The notes under the pieces are model-generated. The model did no database searches, was not told where the DNA came from, and saw nothing but the letters and a program-made list of their open reading frames with translations. Positions 26,442 through 34,576 of a DNA stretch of 64,000 nucleotides are shown piece after piece. Each line of letters opens with the position of its first letter. Within the stretch, counting starts at the first letter, position 1. A program made the position numbers and the translations under genes. The stretch covers positions 119,858 through 183,857 of the forward strand of contig NZ_MBUA01000012.1 in assembly GCF_014332695.1 (NCBI RefSeq). Direction: 5' to 3'. The DNA is from Flavihumibacter stibioxidans (GTDB lineage Bacteria; Bacteroidota; Bacteroidia; Chitinophagales; Chitinophagaceae).

Positions 26442-27068
26442 ATGTACAGCTATAGTTACACCCGTCCTTTCAAAATGGATGACGAGGAAGAAAAACAAAG
26501 GGAAGACAAGCGTGATGAGCTGATGATGCTCAATAAGCGCCTTGAAAAATATTTCTTCGACCAGCGAGCCGTGTACCTCTGGGGCCCGGTTGACGATAAG
26601 TCAGCCAAAGAAGTAGTAACCAAAATGTTGCTGCTCGACTCCGACAACCACGATGAAATAAAATTCTATATCAATAGTCCGGGCGGAGTGGTTACCAGCG
26701 GAATGGTCATCTATGATACCATGAAACTGCTTAAAAGCCCGATCAGCACCATCTGTATGGGACTGGCCGCTTCCATGGGTTCAATCCTGCTCAGTGGCGG
26801 TGAAAAAGGCAGGAGATTCATCTATCCCCATGGTGAAGTAATGATCCACCAGCCAAGCCTGGGCGGCTACATGCAGGGCGTTAGTGCTGACCTCGAAATC
26901 CAGGCCAAACAAACCAGGCGTGTAAAAGAACTGGGGGCAAAGATCCTGGCAGACAATTGTGGTAAAACAGTAGCCCAGGTCATGAAGGATTTCGACCGCG
27001 ATTACTGGATGGATGCCAAAGAGGCCATTGAATACGGCATCGTGGATGGTACAATTGACAAGATTTAA
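26442..27068 (+). CDS. clpP: ATP-dependent Clp protease proteolytic subunit, second paralogue
   Basis: A 208-residue ClpP paralogue. Triad: Ser in GLAASMGS, His in MIHQPSLGG, Asp in DFDRDYWMDAKEA. The N-terminus is unusual: an aromatic start (MYSYSYTRPF) followed by a highly charged stretch (DDEEEKQREDKRDE), which could alter the axial pore loops. Clearly diverged from the first copy, so this is not a recent duplication. A terminator at 27116-27149 separates it from clpX. Confidence 0.94.
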   Translation: MYSYSYTRPFKMDDEEEKQREDKRDELMMLNKRLEKYFFDQRAVYLWGPVDDKSAKEVVTKMLLLDSDNHDEIKFYINSPGGVVTSGMVIYDTMKLLKSPISTICMGLAASMGSILLSGGEKGRRFIYPHGEVMIHQPSLGGYMQGVSADLEIQAKQTRRVKELGAKILADNCGKTVAQVMKDFDRDYWMDAKEAIEYGIVDGTIDKI

Positions 27069-27115
27069 CGGTACTTAAGCCATTTTACCGTCAAATCACT
27101 GTAATAAATTACGGT

Positions 27116-27149
27116 AAAAAACCGTTCCGTCCTTGCGGAGCGGTTTTTT
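27116..27149 (+). terminator. Rho-independent terminator after the second clpP
   Basis: A roughly 13-bp stem (AAAAACCGTTCCG with CGGAGCGGTTTTT, one G-T wobble) closes a 6-nt loop and ends in a T-run. Confidence 0.88.
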
Positions 27150-27174
27150 ATCTTTATCAATCTAATGGATTAGA

Positions 27175-27182
27175 TACCTTTG
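27175..27182 (+). promoter_or_regulatory. -7 promoter box of clpX
   Basis: TACCTTTG, identical to the tig -7 box, lies 16 bp before the clpX start. clpX is therefore transcribed apart from the clpP genes, with a very short leader. Confidence 0.55.
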
Positions 27183-27198
27183 CAATCAAGCAACTAGT

Positions 27199-28431
27199 AT
27201 GGCAAAAAACACTTTACACTGTTCATTTTGCGGCCGAAGCAGGGATGAGGTCAAAATTCTGATCGCCGGCCAGGATGGACATATCTGCGAGAACTGTGTG
27301 GAGCACGCTCGTGAAATCATAGAACAGGAATTATTGACCCGGAATGAAACACCGGGATCCGGATTTAAACTGACTGTCAAGAAACCAATTGAAATCAAGC
27401 GCTTTCTGGATGAATATGTTATCGGACAGGATGATGCCAAGAAAGTTTTGGCTGTAGCTGTCTACAATCATTACAAGCGACTGCAGCAAAAAGTTACCGA
27501 AGGGGATATCGATATCGAAAAAAGCAATATCGTAATGGTGGGTGAAACCGGAACCGGTAAAACCCTGCTGGCAAAAACCATCGCCAAACTCCTGAACGTT
27601 CCCTTTGCCATTGTGGATGCTACAGTTTTTACCGAAGCAGGTTATGTGGGCGAAGATGTGGAAAGCATCCTTACCCGTCTGCTGCAGGTTTGCAACTATG
27701 ACGTAACCGCTGCAGAACGAGGCATTGTTTACATCGACGAAATTGACAAGATCGCCCGGAAAGGAGATAACCCTTCGATTACCCGTGATGTAAGTGGAGA
27801 AGGTGTGCAGCAGGGATTGCTGAAACTGCTGGAAGGAACCGATGTACTGGTTCCACCCCAGGGAGGACGCAAACATCCCGAACAGAAACTCATCAAGATC
27901 AACACACAAAATATCCTTTTCATTTGTGGTGGTGCTTTTGATGGGGTGGACAAACTGATCGCCCGCAGGGTCAACACCAACGCCATTGGTTTCAATGTGA
28001 ATAAAGAACAACAGGAAGCTGCAAAGAAAAATCTGCTGCAGTATGTGAACGCCCAGGACCTGAAGCATTTCGGCCTCATTCCTGAACTGCTGGGACGTCT
28101 GCCGGTAGTTACCTACCTGAATCCTCTGGATGCTGAAACCCTGCGCTCTATTCTTACCGAACCCAAAAATGCATTGATCAAACAATACAAGAAATTGTTT
28201 GAGATAGAAGGTATTGAACTGACCATCGACAATGATGTGCTCGATTTCATGGTTTCCAAGGCTATGGAATTTAAACTGGGGGCACGCGGACTGCGTTCCA
28301 TTTGTGAAAGCATTCTCACCGATGCCATGTTTGAACTGCCATCCAGCAAGGAAACCAAATTCCATCTGACCCTCGAATATGCTGAAAAGAAATTCGACAA
28401 GAGCAAGATGAGTTTGCTGAAAGTAGCTTAA
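27199..28431 (+). CDS. clpX: Clp protease ATP-binding subunit ClpX
   Basis: A 410-residue AAA+ unfoldase that feeds substrates into ClpP. The N-terminal zinc-binding domain has Cys8, Cys11, Cys30 and Cys33. The AAA+ module shows Walker A GETGTGKT, the pore loop GYVGEDVES, Walker [11 protein letters not shown], the [19 protein letters not shown] region, the ClpP-contacting IGF loop ([24 protein letters not shown]), and sensor [10 protein letters not shown]. Full length. A small conserved-looking gene follows 19 bp downstream. Confidence 0.97.
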   Translation: MAKNTLHCSFCGRSRDEVKILIAGQDGHICENCVEHAREIIEQELLTRNETPGSGFKLTVKKPIEIKRFLDEYVIGQDDAKKVLAVAVYNHYKRLQQKVTEGDIDIEKSNIVMVGETGTGKTLLAKTIAKLLNVPFAIVDATVFTEAGYVGEDVESILTRLLQVCNYDVTAAERGIVYIDEIDKIARKGDNPSITRDVSGEGVQQGLLKLLEGTDVLVPPQGGRKHPEQKLIKINTQNILFICGGAFDGVDKLIARRVNTNAIGFNVNKEQQEAAKKNLLQYVNAQDLKHFGLIPELLGRLPVVTYLNPLDAETLRSILTEPKNALIKQYKKLFEIEGIELTIDNDVLDFMVSKAMEFKLGARGLRSICESILTDAMFELPSSKETKFHLTLEYAEKKFDKSKMSLLKVA

Positions 28432-28450
28432 TCAAACAACATACCTGTTC

Positions 28451-28630
28451 ATGAAGGAACTTATCGACAAATTGATGGCCGAAGGATTAACCGAAGCCCA
28501 GGCATATAAAGCGGTTGAGATCGTCAAGAATTTTGCCAGGGAAAAGTTCCCCATTTTCGGTGGCGCCATCGACCGGCTGTTTGACAAATACGGTCCGAAG
28601 GATAAGCCGGAGGACGATTTCCTGGATTGA
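28451..28630 (+). CDS. 59-residue acidic protein of unknown function after clpX
   Basis: ATG at 28451 and TGA at 28628-28630 encode a 59-residue protein beginning MKELIDKLMAEGLTEAQAY and ending with an acidic tail EDDFLD. The LTEAQAYKAVEIVKNF segment is an amphipathic helix, followed by REKFPIFGGAIDRLFDKYG. It starts 19 bp after clpX and precedes a strong terminator, so it is probably co-transcribed with clpX. I do not recognise a named family. A Clp adaptor role would be a guess from position only. Confidence 0.7.
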   Translation: MKELIDKLMAEGLTEAQAYKAVEIVKNFAREKFPIFGGAIDRLFDKYGPKDKPEDDFLD

Positions 28631-28650
28631 TTCTTTTCAAATTATTCAAT

Positions 28651-28681
28651 AAAAGCCCCCGTTGAGGGGCTTTTGTTTTTT
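28651..28681 (+). terminator. Rho-independent terminator of the clpX operon
   Basis: AAAAGCCCC-CGTTGA-GGGGCTTTT followed by GTTTTTT. The A-run on the other side could also serve the leftward gene ending at 28700. Confidence 0.9.
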
Positions 28682-28699
28682 CAGCCGGATTGATTGCAA

Positions 28700-29791
28700 T
28701 TATTTATTCTGCGGCCCCGCATGTAAAAACAGTTTTCTCACCAAAGCATTAAACCTGTCCGGTTCTTCAAAAGGAACGCTATGGCCGGATTTTTCAAAAA
28801 GATAAAATCCTTTAACGGGAGCTTTCAATTGTTCACAATACTGTTTAACCAGGGGCCATGGCGTATTATAATCATGTAAACCTGATATGAAATAGACCGG
28901 CAATTCAACCGTTGGAATGTCCTGCCTGAAATCAAAATCACTGAAATCAGGATCCCTAACCATTTTTCCCGCAGTTGCAGCAGATGCCCTGCCCCAGTTT
29001 ACCAGGTCCGCAAGGCTATATTCATCACTTAGCAGCATCTGGAAAAGCCAGTCGGTATAAGAGGTTTTTTCATATCGCTCACCACCGAATTCCAACAACC
29101 AGTCTTTTTGTTTTACTGTACCCCAGAAACCGGTTTTATACATGGATAAATAGTTGCCGTTTTGCGGTTCACCCATCTCGACCATGTCTTTAATAGCTTC
29201 AGTATTCCGGTTGGCCTTTGCCTGCTCTAAAGTGTATTCGTAAGATTGAAGTTCTCCCTCATATGGAGCCACTTCCTGACCAGTCCCAATGAAGGCATTG
29301 ATCCTCCCTGGAAAATCTCTGACCAGGTACATCCCCAGCCTGCTACCCCATGAATGCCCGATGATGAATATTTTTTCTTTTTTAAACCGGTTTCGCAGGT
29401 AATCAATCAACACGCTGGCATCATCCACCAGTTGCTTTACATGCAAAGTTGACGTATCTATTTTACTACTGTACGATTTCCCGGCACCACGCTGGTCCCA
29501 ATAAACCACTGTAAAATCTTTTTCCAAAGCCGAATTGTAATGGCGTGATAGGGCTGTTGTGGATGCACCTGGTCCCCCATGCAATAATAACAAAACGGGG
29601 TTATTGACAGTATCCGTACCCCGGACAAGGATAAACTGTTTCCACCCGTTGATATCCAGGTACTTCATTTCAGCAATGGACCGGGTTGTTTTTTTCCCAT
29701 CAGAATAGGATATGGGAGGGGTAGAGGAACAGCCGTCGTAGAACAAAACTACTACCAGGCAAATGATTGCTGCAAAGAAAAACTTCTTCAT
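28700..29791 (-). CDS. Alpha/beta-hydrolase lipoprotein, proline iminopeptidase-like
   Basis: A 363-residue serine hydrolase tethered to the membrane by a lipobox (signal MKKFFFAAIICLVVVLF, then YDGC with Cys21). Motifs: oxyanion loop LLHGGPGAS, the WDQRGAGKS block typical of prolyl iminopeptidase/S33 enzymes, nucleophile elbow GHSWGS, a helical cap with many aromatics, an acid in SGLHDYNTP, and catalytic His in EKSGHSVPFEEP. Substrate unknown (proline iminopeptidase or another small-molecule amidase/esterase). It stands alone between two oppositely oriented units. Confidence 0.88.
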   Translation of the reverse strand: MKKFFFAAIICLVVVLFYDGCSSTPPISYSDGKKTTRSIAEMKYLDINGWKQFILVRGTDTVNNPVLLLLHGGPGASTTALSRHYNSALEKDFTVVYWDQRGAGKSYSSKIDTSTLHVKQLVDDASVLIDYLRNRFKKEKIFIIGHSWGSRLGMYLVRDFPGRINAFIGTGQEVAPYEGELQSYEYTLEQAKANRNTEAIKDMVEMGEPQNGNYLSMYKTGFWGTVKQKDWLLEFGGERYEKTSYTDWLFQMLLSDEYSLADLVNWGRASAATAGKMVRDPDFSDFDFRQDIPTVELPVYFISGLHDYNTPWPLVKQYCEQLKAPVKGFYLFEKSGHSVPFEEPDRFNALVRKLFLHAGPQNK

Positions 29792-29878
29792 CTTTTTTTC
29801 TGCAAGGATAGCTTTTCGGATTGCAGCAAAGGTTGCAACGGGTAGGCTGAGACAAAGAAAGCCGGAAATTGATCCGGT

Positions 29879-31171
29879 TTATCCCATTTCAAGGCCCGAA
29901 CTATATTCCGTGGGGGTTTGTCCGGTCATTTTTTTAAATGCCCTGTTAAAGGATGCTTTTGAATTAAAGCCAGCCTCCATGGCTATCCCGATCATTGTTT
30001 TATTATTCATTTCACCGTTGGCAATGGACTTTTTAAAAGCTTCAACCCTGTAGCTGTTGATAAAATCAAAAAAGTTTACGCCAAATTGTTCATTTATCAC
30101 CTGTGACAAATCGTTCGCAGACAGGTTGACAGCCCCGGCCAGTTGCAACAAGGTTAGTTCCGGTTCAAGATACGGCTGTTCATGTTCCATATAAACCTTC
30201 AGAGAACTGGCCAGATGTTCCAGCTTTACTTTATCAAGGCCGGACTTCTTATATTTCACTGTGCGGTCACTCCCATTTGGAGTTACCCGTTCTTGTTCTG
30301 GAATCTCTGACTGTTTTGCGGCTGCCTCCCCACTATTTTTTACCGGATTTTTTTGTCCCGGTTTTTCCGGTTCGGGAAGCACTTGGCCTTCAGGAGTGGA
30401 ACACTTTTGCATTTCAGGAATCTGGCTCGCAGGTATTTCCGGTCCCTGGCACTGTGAATCTTCAACTATGTATTTTTCAGCCTGAACAGGGAAATTTTGA
30501 AAGACCGCCCCCTGCCTGAACCCATAATAGCCGATAAAAATTACCAGCAGGCTGACAGCCAGGTTTACTACCAGGTCCTCATTTTTTTTCATGATCGGCT
30601 GATTACTCAAATGAACCACCAGCTGACTGACTACAGCCAATACCCAAACCATCAGAACCCCATAAAGCAACAGCTGCAGCCATTGTAATTCTTTCTTACC
30701 TGTATTGGAGAAATAATCCCTGATCGTTTTTTTGAACCAGTTAATATGTACGATAGTGATGACAGTATAAAGGATAATACTGGTGAGCTTGGCCACCAAC
30801 AATATATTTCGCTCAGTTTCGGTGAAGGAAGCCAGTCTCTGCTCTAACAATGCGGGTAAAATTAGCAGGAGGTTAATACTAAACGGAAGCAGGTGAAGAA
30901 GGTATTCAATTTTGAAAATCCATTTTTTCGAACTGAGCGCTAAAAAGTATAACCAGATTATTGGTCCATGCAGAAATACAACTGCGCTGCTAAATTCAAT
31001 AAAAAAATGATAGGGATTTGCTGTTTGCAGGTTAAAGCCCTGTGTATTGACCAGGATCAGGATCAGCCATAGAATTAATATTTTATCATGGACCTGCTTC
31101 CCTTTTTTCCCCAGGATGACCAGTAAAATAAATAGGACCAATACTTCACTGGCAACATGAATTAATTCCAT
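29879..31171 (-). CDS. AraC-family regulator with seven-helix membrane domain (7TM-AraC)
   Basis: A 430-residue membrane-bound transcription factor. I chose the ATG at 31171 (MELIHVASEVLVLFILL) because it starts the first helix; the frame is open to 31423 but upstream residues are not family-like and cross the control region. About seven hydrophobic helices fill residues 1-235. Then comes a Pro/Glu/Gln-rich linker of about 70 residues, and a C-terminal AraC/XylS domain (LTLLQLAGAVNLSANDLSQVI, then TMIGIAMEAGFNSKASFNRAFKKMTGQTPTEY). This architecture is common in Bacteroidota; the membrane part presumably senses a ligand. It is divergent from the 31344 gene, with an inverted repeat between them. 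Confidence 0.9.
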   Translation of the reverse strand: MELIHVASEVLVLFILLVILGKKGKQVHDKILILWLILILVNTQGFNLQTANPYHFFIEFSSAVVFLHGPIIWLYFLALSSKKWIFKIEYLLHLLPFSINLLLILPALLEQRLASFTETERNILLVAKLTSIILYTVITIVHINWFKKTIRDYFSNTGKKELQWLQLLLYGVLMVWVLAVVSQLVVHLSNQPIMKKNEDLVVNLAVSLLVIFIGYYGFRQGAVFQNFPVQAEKYIVEDSQCQGPEIPASQIPEMQKCSTPEGQVLPEPEKPGQKNPVKNSGEAAAKQSEIPEQERVTPNGSDRTVKYKKSGLDKVKLEHLASSLKVYMEHEQPYLEPELTLLQLAGAVNLSANDLSQVINEQFGVNFFDFINSYRVEAFKKSIANGEMNNKTMIGIAMEAGFNSKASFNRAFKKMTGQTPTEYSSGLEMG

Positions 31172-31279
31172 ATTTATTAATAAGGTGAGGGCGAAAATAC
31201 AGAAGTTAATTGAGTGTCTATAAATGTCCGGGGCCCTGAAATTATACCAACCGAGACCTCGAAATGTAAATTTTATGTT

Positions 31280-31309
31280 ACAATATGTAAAGTCTATTTT
31301 ACATATTGT
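31280..31309. promoter_or_regulatory. 12-bp inverted repeat, probable operator
   Basis: ACAATATGTAAA, 6 nt, then its exact complement TTTACATATTGT. Extra half-sites flank it (ATGTAAA near 31264 and TTACATT near 31320). It lies between two divergent starts (31171 minus, 31344 plus) and so could control either or both genes. Confidence 0.6.
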
Positions 31310-31343
31310 CATTTTATTCTTACATTCGTTAAAACATTTTTTT

Positions 31344-31820
31344 ATGGCGAACCAACTCTTACTTCCGGCACGTTTTAAGAAAATCGGCTGGCTGATATTT
31401 ATACCGGCTACCATTGCAGGCATTGCTTTGGCCTTTCAGGAATTTGATGCCAACTGGGTCAGTGGAAGGGTATTTGCAATCATCGATGACTCAATTTTTG
31501 AAAAAGACCGAAGTTTTCAGTTCATCCGAACCAATATTACCAATACCCTGGTAGGAACTTTGTTTCTGGTTGGCGGGCTCCTGGTCTCCTTTTCAAAGGA
31601 AAAAGAGGAAGACGAGTTTATTTCCGGACTCAGGCTTTCTTCTCTTCAGTGGGCTGTACTCCTGAGTTATGGGCTGCTTCTGCTGGGATTTCTGTTTATT
31701 TACGGGCTGGCTTTTATGAATGTTATGATCTACAACATGTTCACTGTGCTGGTGATCTTCATTGCACGGTTCAATTATCTCCTGTACAAATCAAAACCAA
31801 CCGTTTCCGATGAAAAATAA
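31344..31820 (+). CDS. Four-helix membrane protein of unknown function
   Basis: A 158-residue integral membrane protein. I chose the ATG at 31344 (MANQLLLPARFKKIGW); the frame is open to 31224 but that crosses the operator. Four hydrophobic helices are visible: IGWLIFIPATIAGIALAF, ITNTLVGTLFLVGGLLVSF, LQWAVLLSYGLLLLGFLFI and a last one near IYNMFTVLVIFI. A charged loop (KEKEEDEF) lies after helix 2. Its end overlaps the XRE regulator gene by 11 bp, a common arrangement of small membrane proteins with a YozG-like regulator. Function unknown. Confidence 0.82.
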   Translation: MANQLLLPARFKKIGWLIFIPATIAGIALAFQEFDANWVSGRVFAIIDDSIFEKDRSFQFIRTNITNTLVGTLFLVGGLLVSFSKEKEEDEFISGLRLSSLQWAVLLSYGLLLLGFLFIYGLAFMNVMIYNMFTVLVIFIARFNYLLYKSKPTVSDEK

Positions 31821-32010
31821 TATTAGGGTGGAAAGAGCCATAAAGCAACTTACGCAGGAAGACCTTGCCAGGATGGTTTCCGTCAGCCGGCAGACCATTA
31901 ATGCGATGGAAGCCAACAAATATGTCCCCTCCACAGTACTGGCCCTGAAAATAGCCCGGGTTTTCAGCAAACCTGTAGAAGAAATATTCTGGCTGGAAGA
32001 AACCGACTAG
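31810..32010 (+). CDS. Small XRE/Cro-type HTH regulator (YozG-like)
   Basis: A 66-residue DNA-binding protein made almost only of one helix-turn-helix (LTQEDLARMVSVSRQTINAMEANKYVPSTVLALKIARVF), ending in FSKPVEEIFWLEETD as usual for this family. I chose the ATG at 31810, which overlaps the membrane protein gene by 11 bp and implies translational coupling. It probably represses its own operon; the inverted repeat at 31280-31309 is a candidate site. Confidence 0.9.
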   Translation: MKNNIRVERAIKQLTQEDLARMVSVSRQTINAMEANKYVPSTVLALKIARVFSKPVEEIFWLEETD

Positions 32011-32019
32011 TTGCACCTG

Positions 32020-32064
32020 CAGGTGTCTGACATATGATGTCAGACACCACATGTCAGACACCTG
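32020..32064. repeat. GTCTGAC-type palindromic repeat with two alternative hairpins
   Basis: The left arm CAGGTGTCTGACAT (32020-32033) can pair with ATGTCAGACACC at 32037-32048 (12 bp, loop ATG) or with ATGTCAGACACCTG at 32051-32064 (14 bp). The two pairings exclude each other. It starts 10 bp after the XRE stop. A related element lies at 32138-32179. Confidence 0.7.
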
Positions 32065-32069
32065 TAAAC

Positions 32070-32100
32070 AAAAAAAGCCGTTTCAGGAATGAAACAGCCT
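32070..32100 (-). terminator. Rho-independent terminator for the acyl-CoA dehydrogenase gene
   Basis: On the minus strand GGCTGTTTCA-TTCC-TGAAACGGC is followed by a run of seven T. It lies about 75 bp past the dehydrogenase stop, beyond the palindrome at 32138-32179. Confidence 0.8.
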
Positions 32101-32137
32101 TATTATAGCAAGCAAACGAAAGAGACTTTTTAATACC

Positions 32138-32179
32138 CGTCTGACGCGCGTCTGACGTACGTCAGACGTGCGTCAGACG
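32138..32179. repeat. 42-bp near-perfect palindrome built of four CGTCTGACG units
   Basis: Two CGTCTGACG units followed by two CGTCAGACG units form a palindrome centred at 32158/32159 (GT|AC), with a single mismatched pair. Its right end contains the TGA stop of the acyl-CoA dehydrogenase gene. It shares the GTCTGAC core with the element at 32020-32064, 75 bp away. Confidence 0.75.
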
Positions 32180-33315
32180 CTTAGAACCTCACGGGCGATG
32201 ACGATCTTCTGGATTTCGGATGTTCCCTCGCCGATGGTACAGAGTTTACTGTCGCGGTAAAATTTCTCCACCGGAAAATCCTTGGTATATCCATAGCCAC
32301 CAAAAACCTGCACTGCATCGGTGGCAACTTTTACCGCCACTTCACTGGCATAATATTTAGCCATCGCGGCTTCCTTAGTCATTTTCAGGCCCCGGTTTTT
32401 CAGGTCCGCCGCCTGGTTGGTCAACAGTTCAGCAGCCAAAATCTCCGTTGCCATATCCGCCAGCTTAAAGGATATTCCCTGGAAATTGGAGATCGGCTGG
32501 TCAAACTGGTACCGTTCCTTTGAATATTGTATGGCTGCTTCACAGGCCCCCTTGGCAATTCCCACTGATAATGCTGCAATAGAAATCCTGCCCCCATCCA
32601 ATATTTTCATGGATTGCCTGAACCCATCCCCCACTTCACCCAGGCGATTGGCATCCGGAATACGGCAATTGTCAAAAATCATTTCGGAGGTTTCACTGGC
32701 ACGCATGCCCAGTTTATTCTCCTTTTTACCTCCACTGAAACCAGGCGTTCCGCGCTCGACAATAAATGCAGTGGCATTGTTCTTCGTCCGGGGTTCACCC
32801 GTACGGGCAATCACCACTGCAATATCGCCGCTTTTCCCATGTGTGATCCAGTTCTTGGTGCCGTTAAGCAGCCAATCGTTGCCATCCCTGATGGCAGTTG
32901 TTTTCATGTTGCCGGCATCACTGCCCGTATTTGCTTCCGTCAACCCCCATGCCCCCAACCACTCTGCTGTGGCGAGTTTGGGGAGGTATCGCAGTTTCTG
33001 TTCTTCCGATCCAAATGCCAGGATATGACCCGTACAAAGTGAATTATGCGCCGCAAGACTCAATCCTATCGAGCCACAAACCCTGGCAATTTCCTGGATG
33101 ATGGCCACATATTCCAGGTAACCCAGTCCCGCCCCTCCATACTTCTCTGGAACCACCACTCCCATCAACCCCAATGCACCCATCTGCCTGAATACATCGA
33201 GCGGAAATTCCTGGCGCTCATCCCATTCCATCACATGAGGAAGAATGTGCTGCCTTGCGAAATCCCTTGCAGTCTGCGCAACCTGCAGGGTTAATTCTGG
33301 TGTTTCAAAATTCAT
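32173..33315 (-). CDS. Acyl-CoA dehydrogenase
   Basis: A 380-residue FAD enzyme that oxidises acyl-CoA thioesters to enoyl-CoA. I chose the ATG at 33315 ([11 protein letters not shown]), which gives the typical family length; an in-frame start 21 bp upstream exists. Motifs: [12 protein letters not shown] and WITHGKSGD at the FAD/substrate site, [19 protein letters not shown], and the C-terminal catalytic Glu region [20 protein letters not shown]. It is of the short-chain/branched-chain type by general look; chain length is not decided. The final SV-stop is encoded by the palindromic repeat at 32138-32179. Confidence 0.94.
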   Translation of the reverse strand: MNFETPELTLQVAQTARDFARQHILPHVMEWDERQEFPLDVFRQMGALGLMGVVVPEKYGGAGLGYLEYVAIIQEIARVCGSIGLSLAAHNSLCTGHILAFGSEEQKLRYLPKLATAEWLGAWGLTEANTGSDAGNMKTTAIRDGNDWLLNGTKNWITHGKSGDIAVVIARTGEPRTKNNATAFIVERGTPGFSGGKKENKLGMRASETSEMIFDNCRIPDANRLGEVGDGFRQSMKILDGGRISIAALSVGIAKGACEAAIQYSKERYQFDQPISNFQGISFKLADMATEILAAELLTNQAADLKNRGLKMTKEAAMAKYYASEVAVKVATDAVQVFGGYGYTKDFPVEKFYRDSKLCTIGEGTSEIQKIVIAREVLSV

Positions 33316-33396
33316 AATTTGCTTTCCTAAATGCAATTCTTCAATCCAAATTGCATTGCAATATAAAGCGATTTTTCTTATACTAACAAGTGTTAG

Positions 33397-34443
33397 TTAG
33401 CGTATTTTACAATATGGGGCCATTTTCCGGAATTGCTCATCGCTGATAAGATGGATTTTAAGCAGGTCGGTCACCGCTCCAAATGGTCCGTGCGCCTGTC
33501 GGTACTGAATTATGGCGGTAGCCAACTGCCACCTGATATATGGATGAGCCGCCAGTTCTTCCTTTGTAGCCGTGTTAATATCAAGCTGGCGGATGCCACC
33601 ATCACCCGGGTCAAGCATGGGCAGTATCTTTTGAAAAACCGAATCCGCCAAACCATATACTTCCGACACCTGGCTGGCACTGTAAAATCCACCCAGTTTC
33701 TCCCGGAATGCGATGATCCGTCCGGCCAGTCGCGGTCCGATCCCGGGCAGGGCAAGCCAGGCCATGCTGTCTGCCTGATTCATGACAATCCGAGAAATAT
33801 TTACCTCCCGGGATTTACCGGCATGAATCACGCCAGGCAATTGCTCACGGCCAGGAACAACCGATTTGCTTTCATTACTACTATTGCCCCCCTTCGCAAC
33901 CGGATTATCCGCAGCTATCCGCACCCAGGGTATCAGCTCATTCGCCAGAGCAGGCGGTAGACTGTAAATTTTTTGCAGGTCTTCGGGAATTCTGAACCGC
34001 CCTCCCTTCGAACGGTATTTAGAAATAGTAGCGGCCGTTTTGGCTGGTATGCCCAGGCCACGCATTTCCTCCTCACCGATGGTATTGGGATCAAAATAAA
34101 ACCGTTTCACCTCAGTTCTGGCGGGATGTGCCCCCTCCGCATCAAAAACCTTCCCATCCGGCTGGTAGCCCCCGGAGGAGGAATAGCGATCAGACCGGAT
34201 ACTGCCGGAAGACCGGTCGTTTCCGAACCGGCGTGAGTAAACGCTGTCAGATTTTTCCCAGTCTGACAGCAACCTGCTTACCATACTATCCGGGACCTCG
34301 ACGGGTGCAGGCTGATCAGGCAGGTAATCGGGCGCAATAAACAGGATCAATACAATTGCAATCAATACCAATACGCCCCATCGCTCACTTTTGGAGAAAC
34401 TGAAATAATCGGCGACATCTGATTTCCATTTTCCACTCTTCAT
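33397..34443 (-). CDS. Membrane-anchored helix-hairpin-helix (ComEA-like) protein
   Basis: A 348-residue protein. A single transmembrane helix near the N-terminus (GVLVLIAIVLILFIAP, about residues 22-38) is followed by a Ser/Arg-rich linker and three helix-hairpin-helix units: LGIPAKTAATISKYRSKGG, LPGIGPRLAGRIIAFREKLGGF, and DINTATKEELAAHPYIRWQ. ComEA-like HhH domains bind DNA without sequence preference, and members act in DNA uptake in competent bacteria. Whether this one does is unknown. It lies between the acyl-CoA dehydrogenase and the MBL gene on the same strand. Confidence 0.88.
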   Translation of the reverse strand: MKSGKWKSDVADYFSFSKSERWGVLVLIAIVLILFIAPDYLPDQPAPVEVPDSMVSRLLSDWEKSDSVYSRRFGNDRSSGSIRSDRYSSSGGYQPDGKVFDAEGAHPARTEVKRFYFDPNTIGEEEMRGLGIPAKTAATISKYRSKGGRFRIPEDLQKIYSLPPALANELIPWVRIAADNPVAKGGNSSNESKSVVPGREQLPGVIHAGKSREVNISRIVMNQADSMAWLALPGIGPRLAGRIIAFREKLGGFYSASQVSEVYGLADSVFQKILPMLDPGDGGIRQLDINTATKEELAAHPYIRWQLATAIIQYRQAHGPFGAVTDLLKIHLISDEQFRKMAPYCKIR

Positions 34444-34523
34444 GCAGGTAAACTACACTCCATAAAAATGCCCGTCAACCGTTTTTTCACGGAATTTGAG
34501 TACCGGAACCAGCCAGTGACTGA

Positions 34524-34576
34524 CCAATTCACCCGTCGGGTGCCACCCGTCGGGTGCCACCCGACGGGTGAATTGG
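34524..34576. repeat. CACCCGTCGGGTG palindromic repeat, three units
   Basis: A perfect 19-bp inverted repeat (34524-34542 with 34558-34576) encloses a third copy of CACCCGTCGGGTG at 34544-34556. Each 13-mer is itself palindromic (CACCCG-T-CGGGTG). The TGA stop and the last codons of the MBL gene lie inside it. Confidence 0.75.

Noticed and set aside
27331-28365. 344-residue open frame antisense to clpX
   Set aside because: It lies wholly inside clpX, has no family motif, and is open because clpX uses few codons that read as stops on the other strand.
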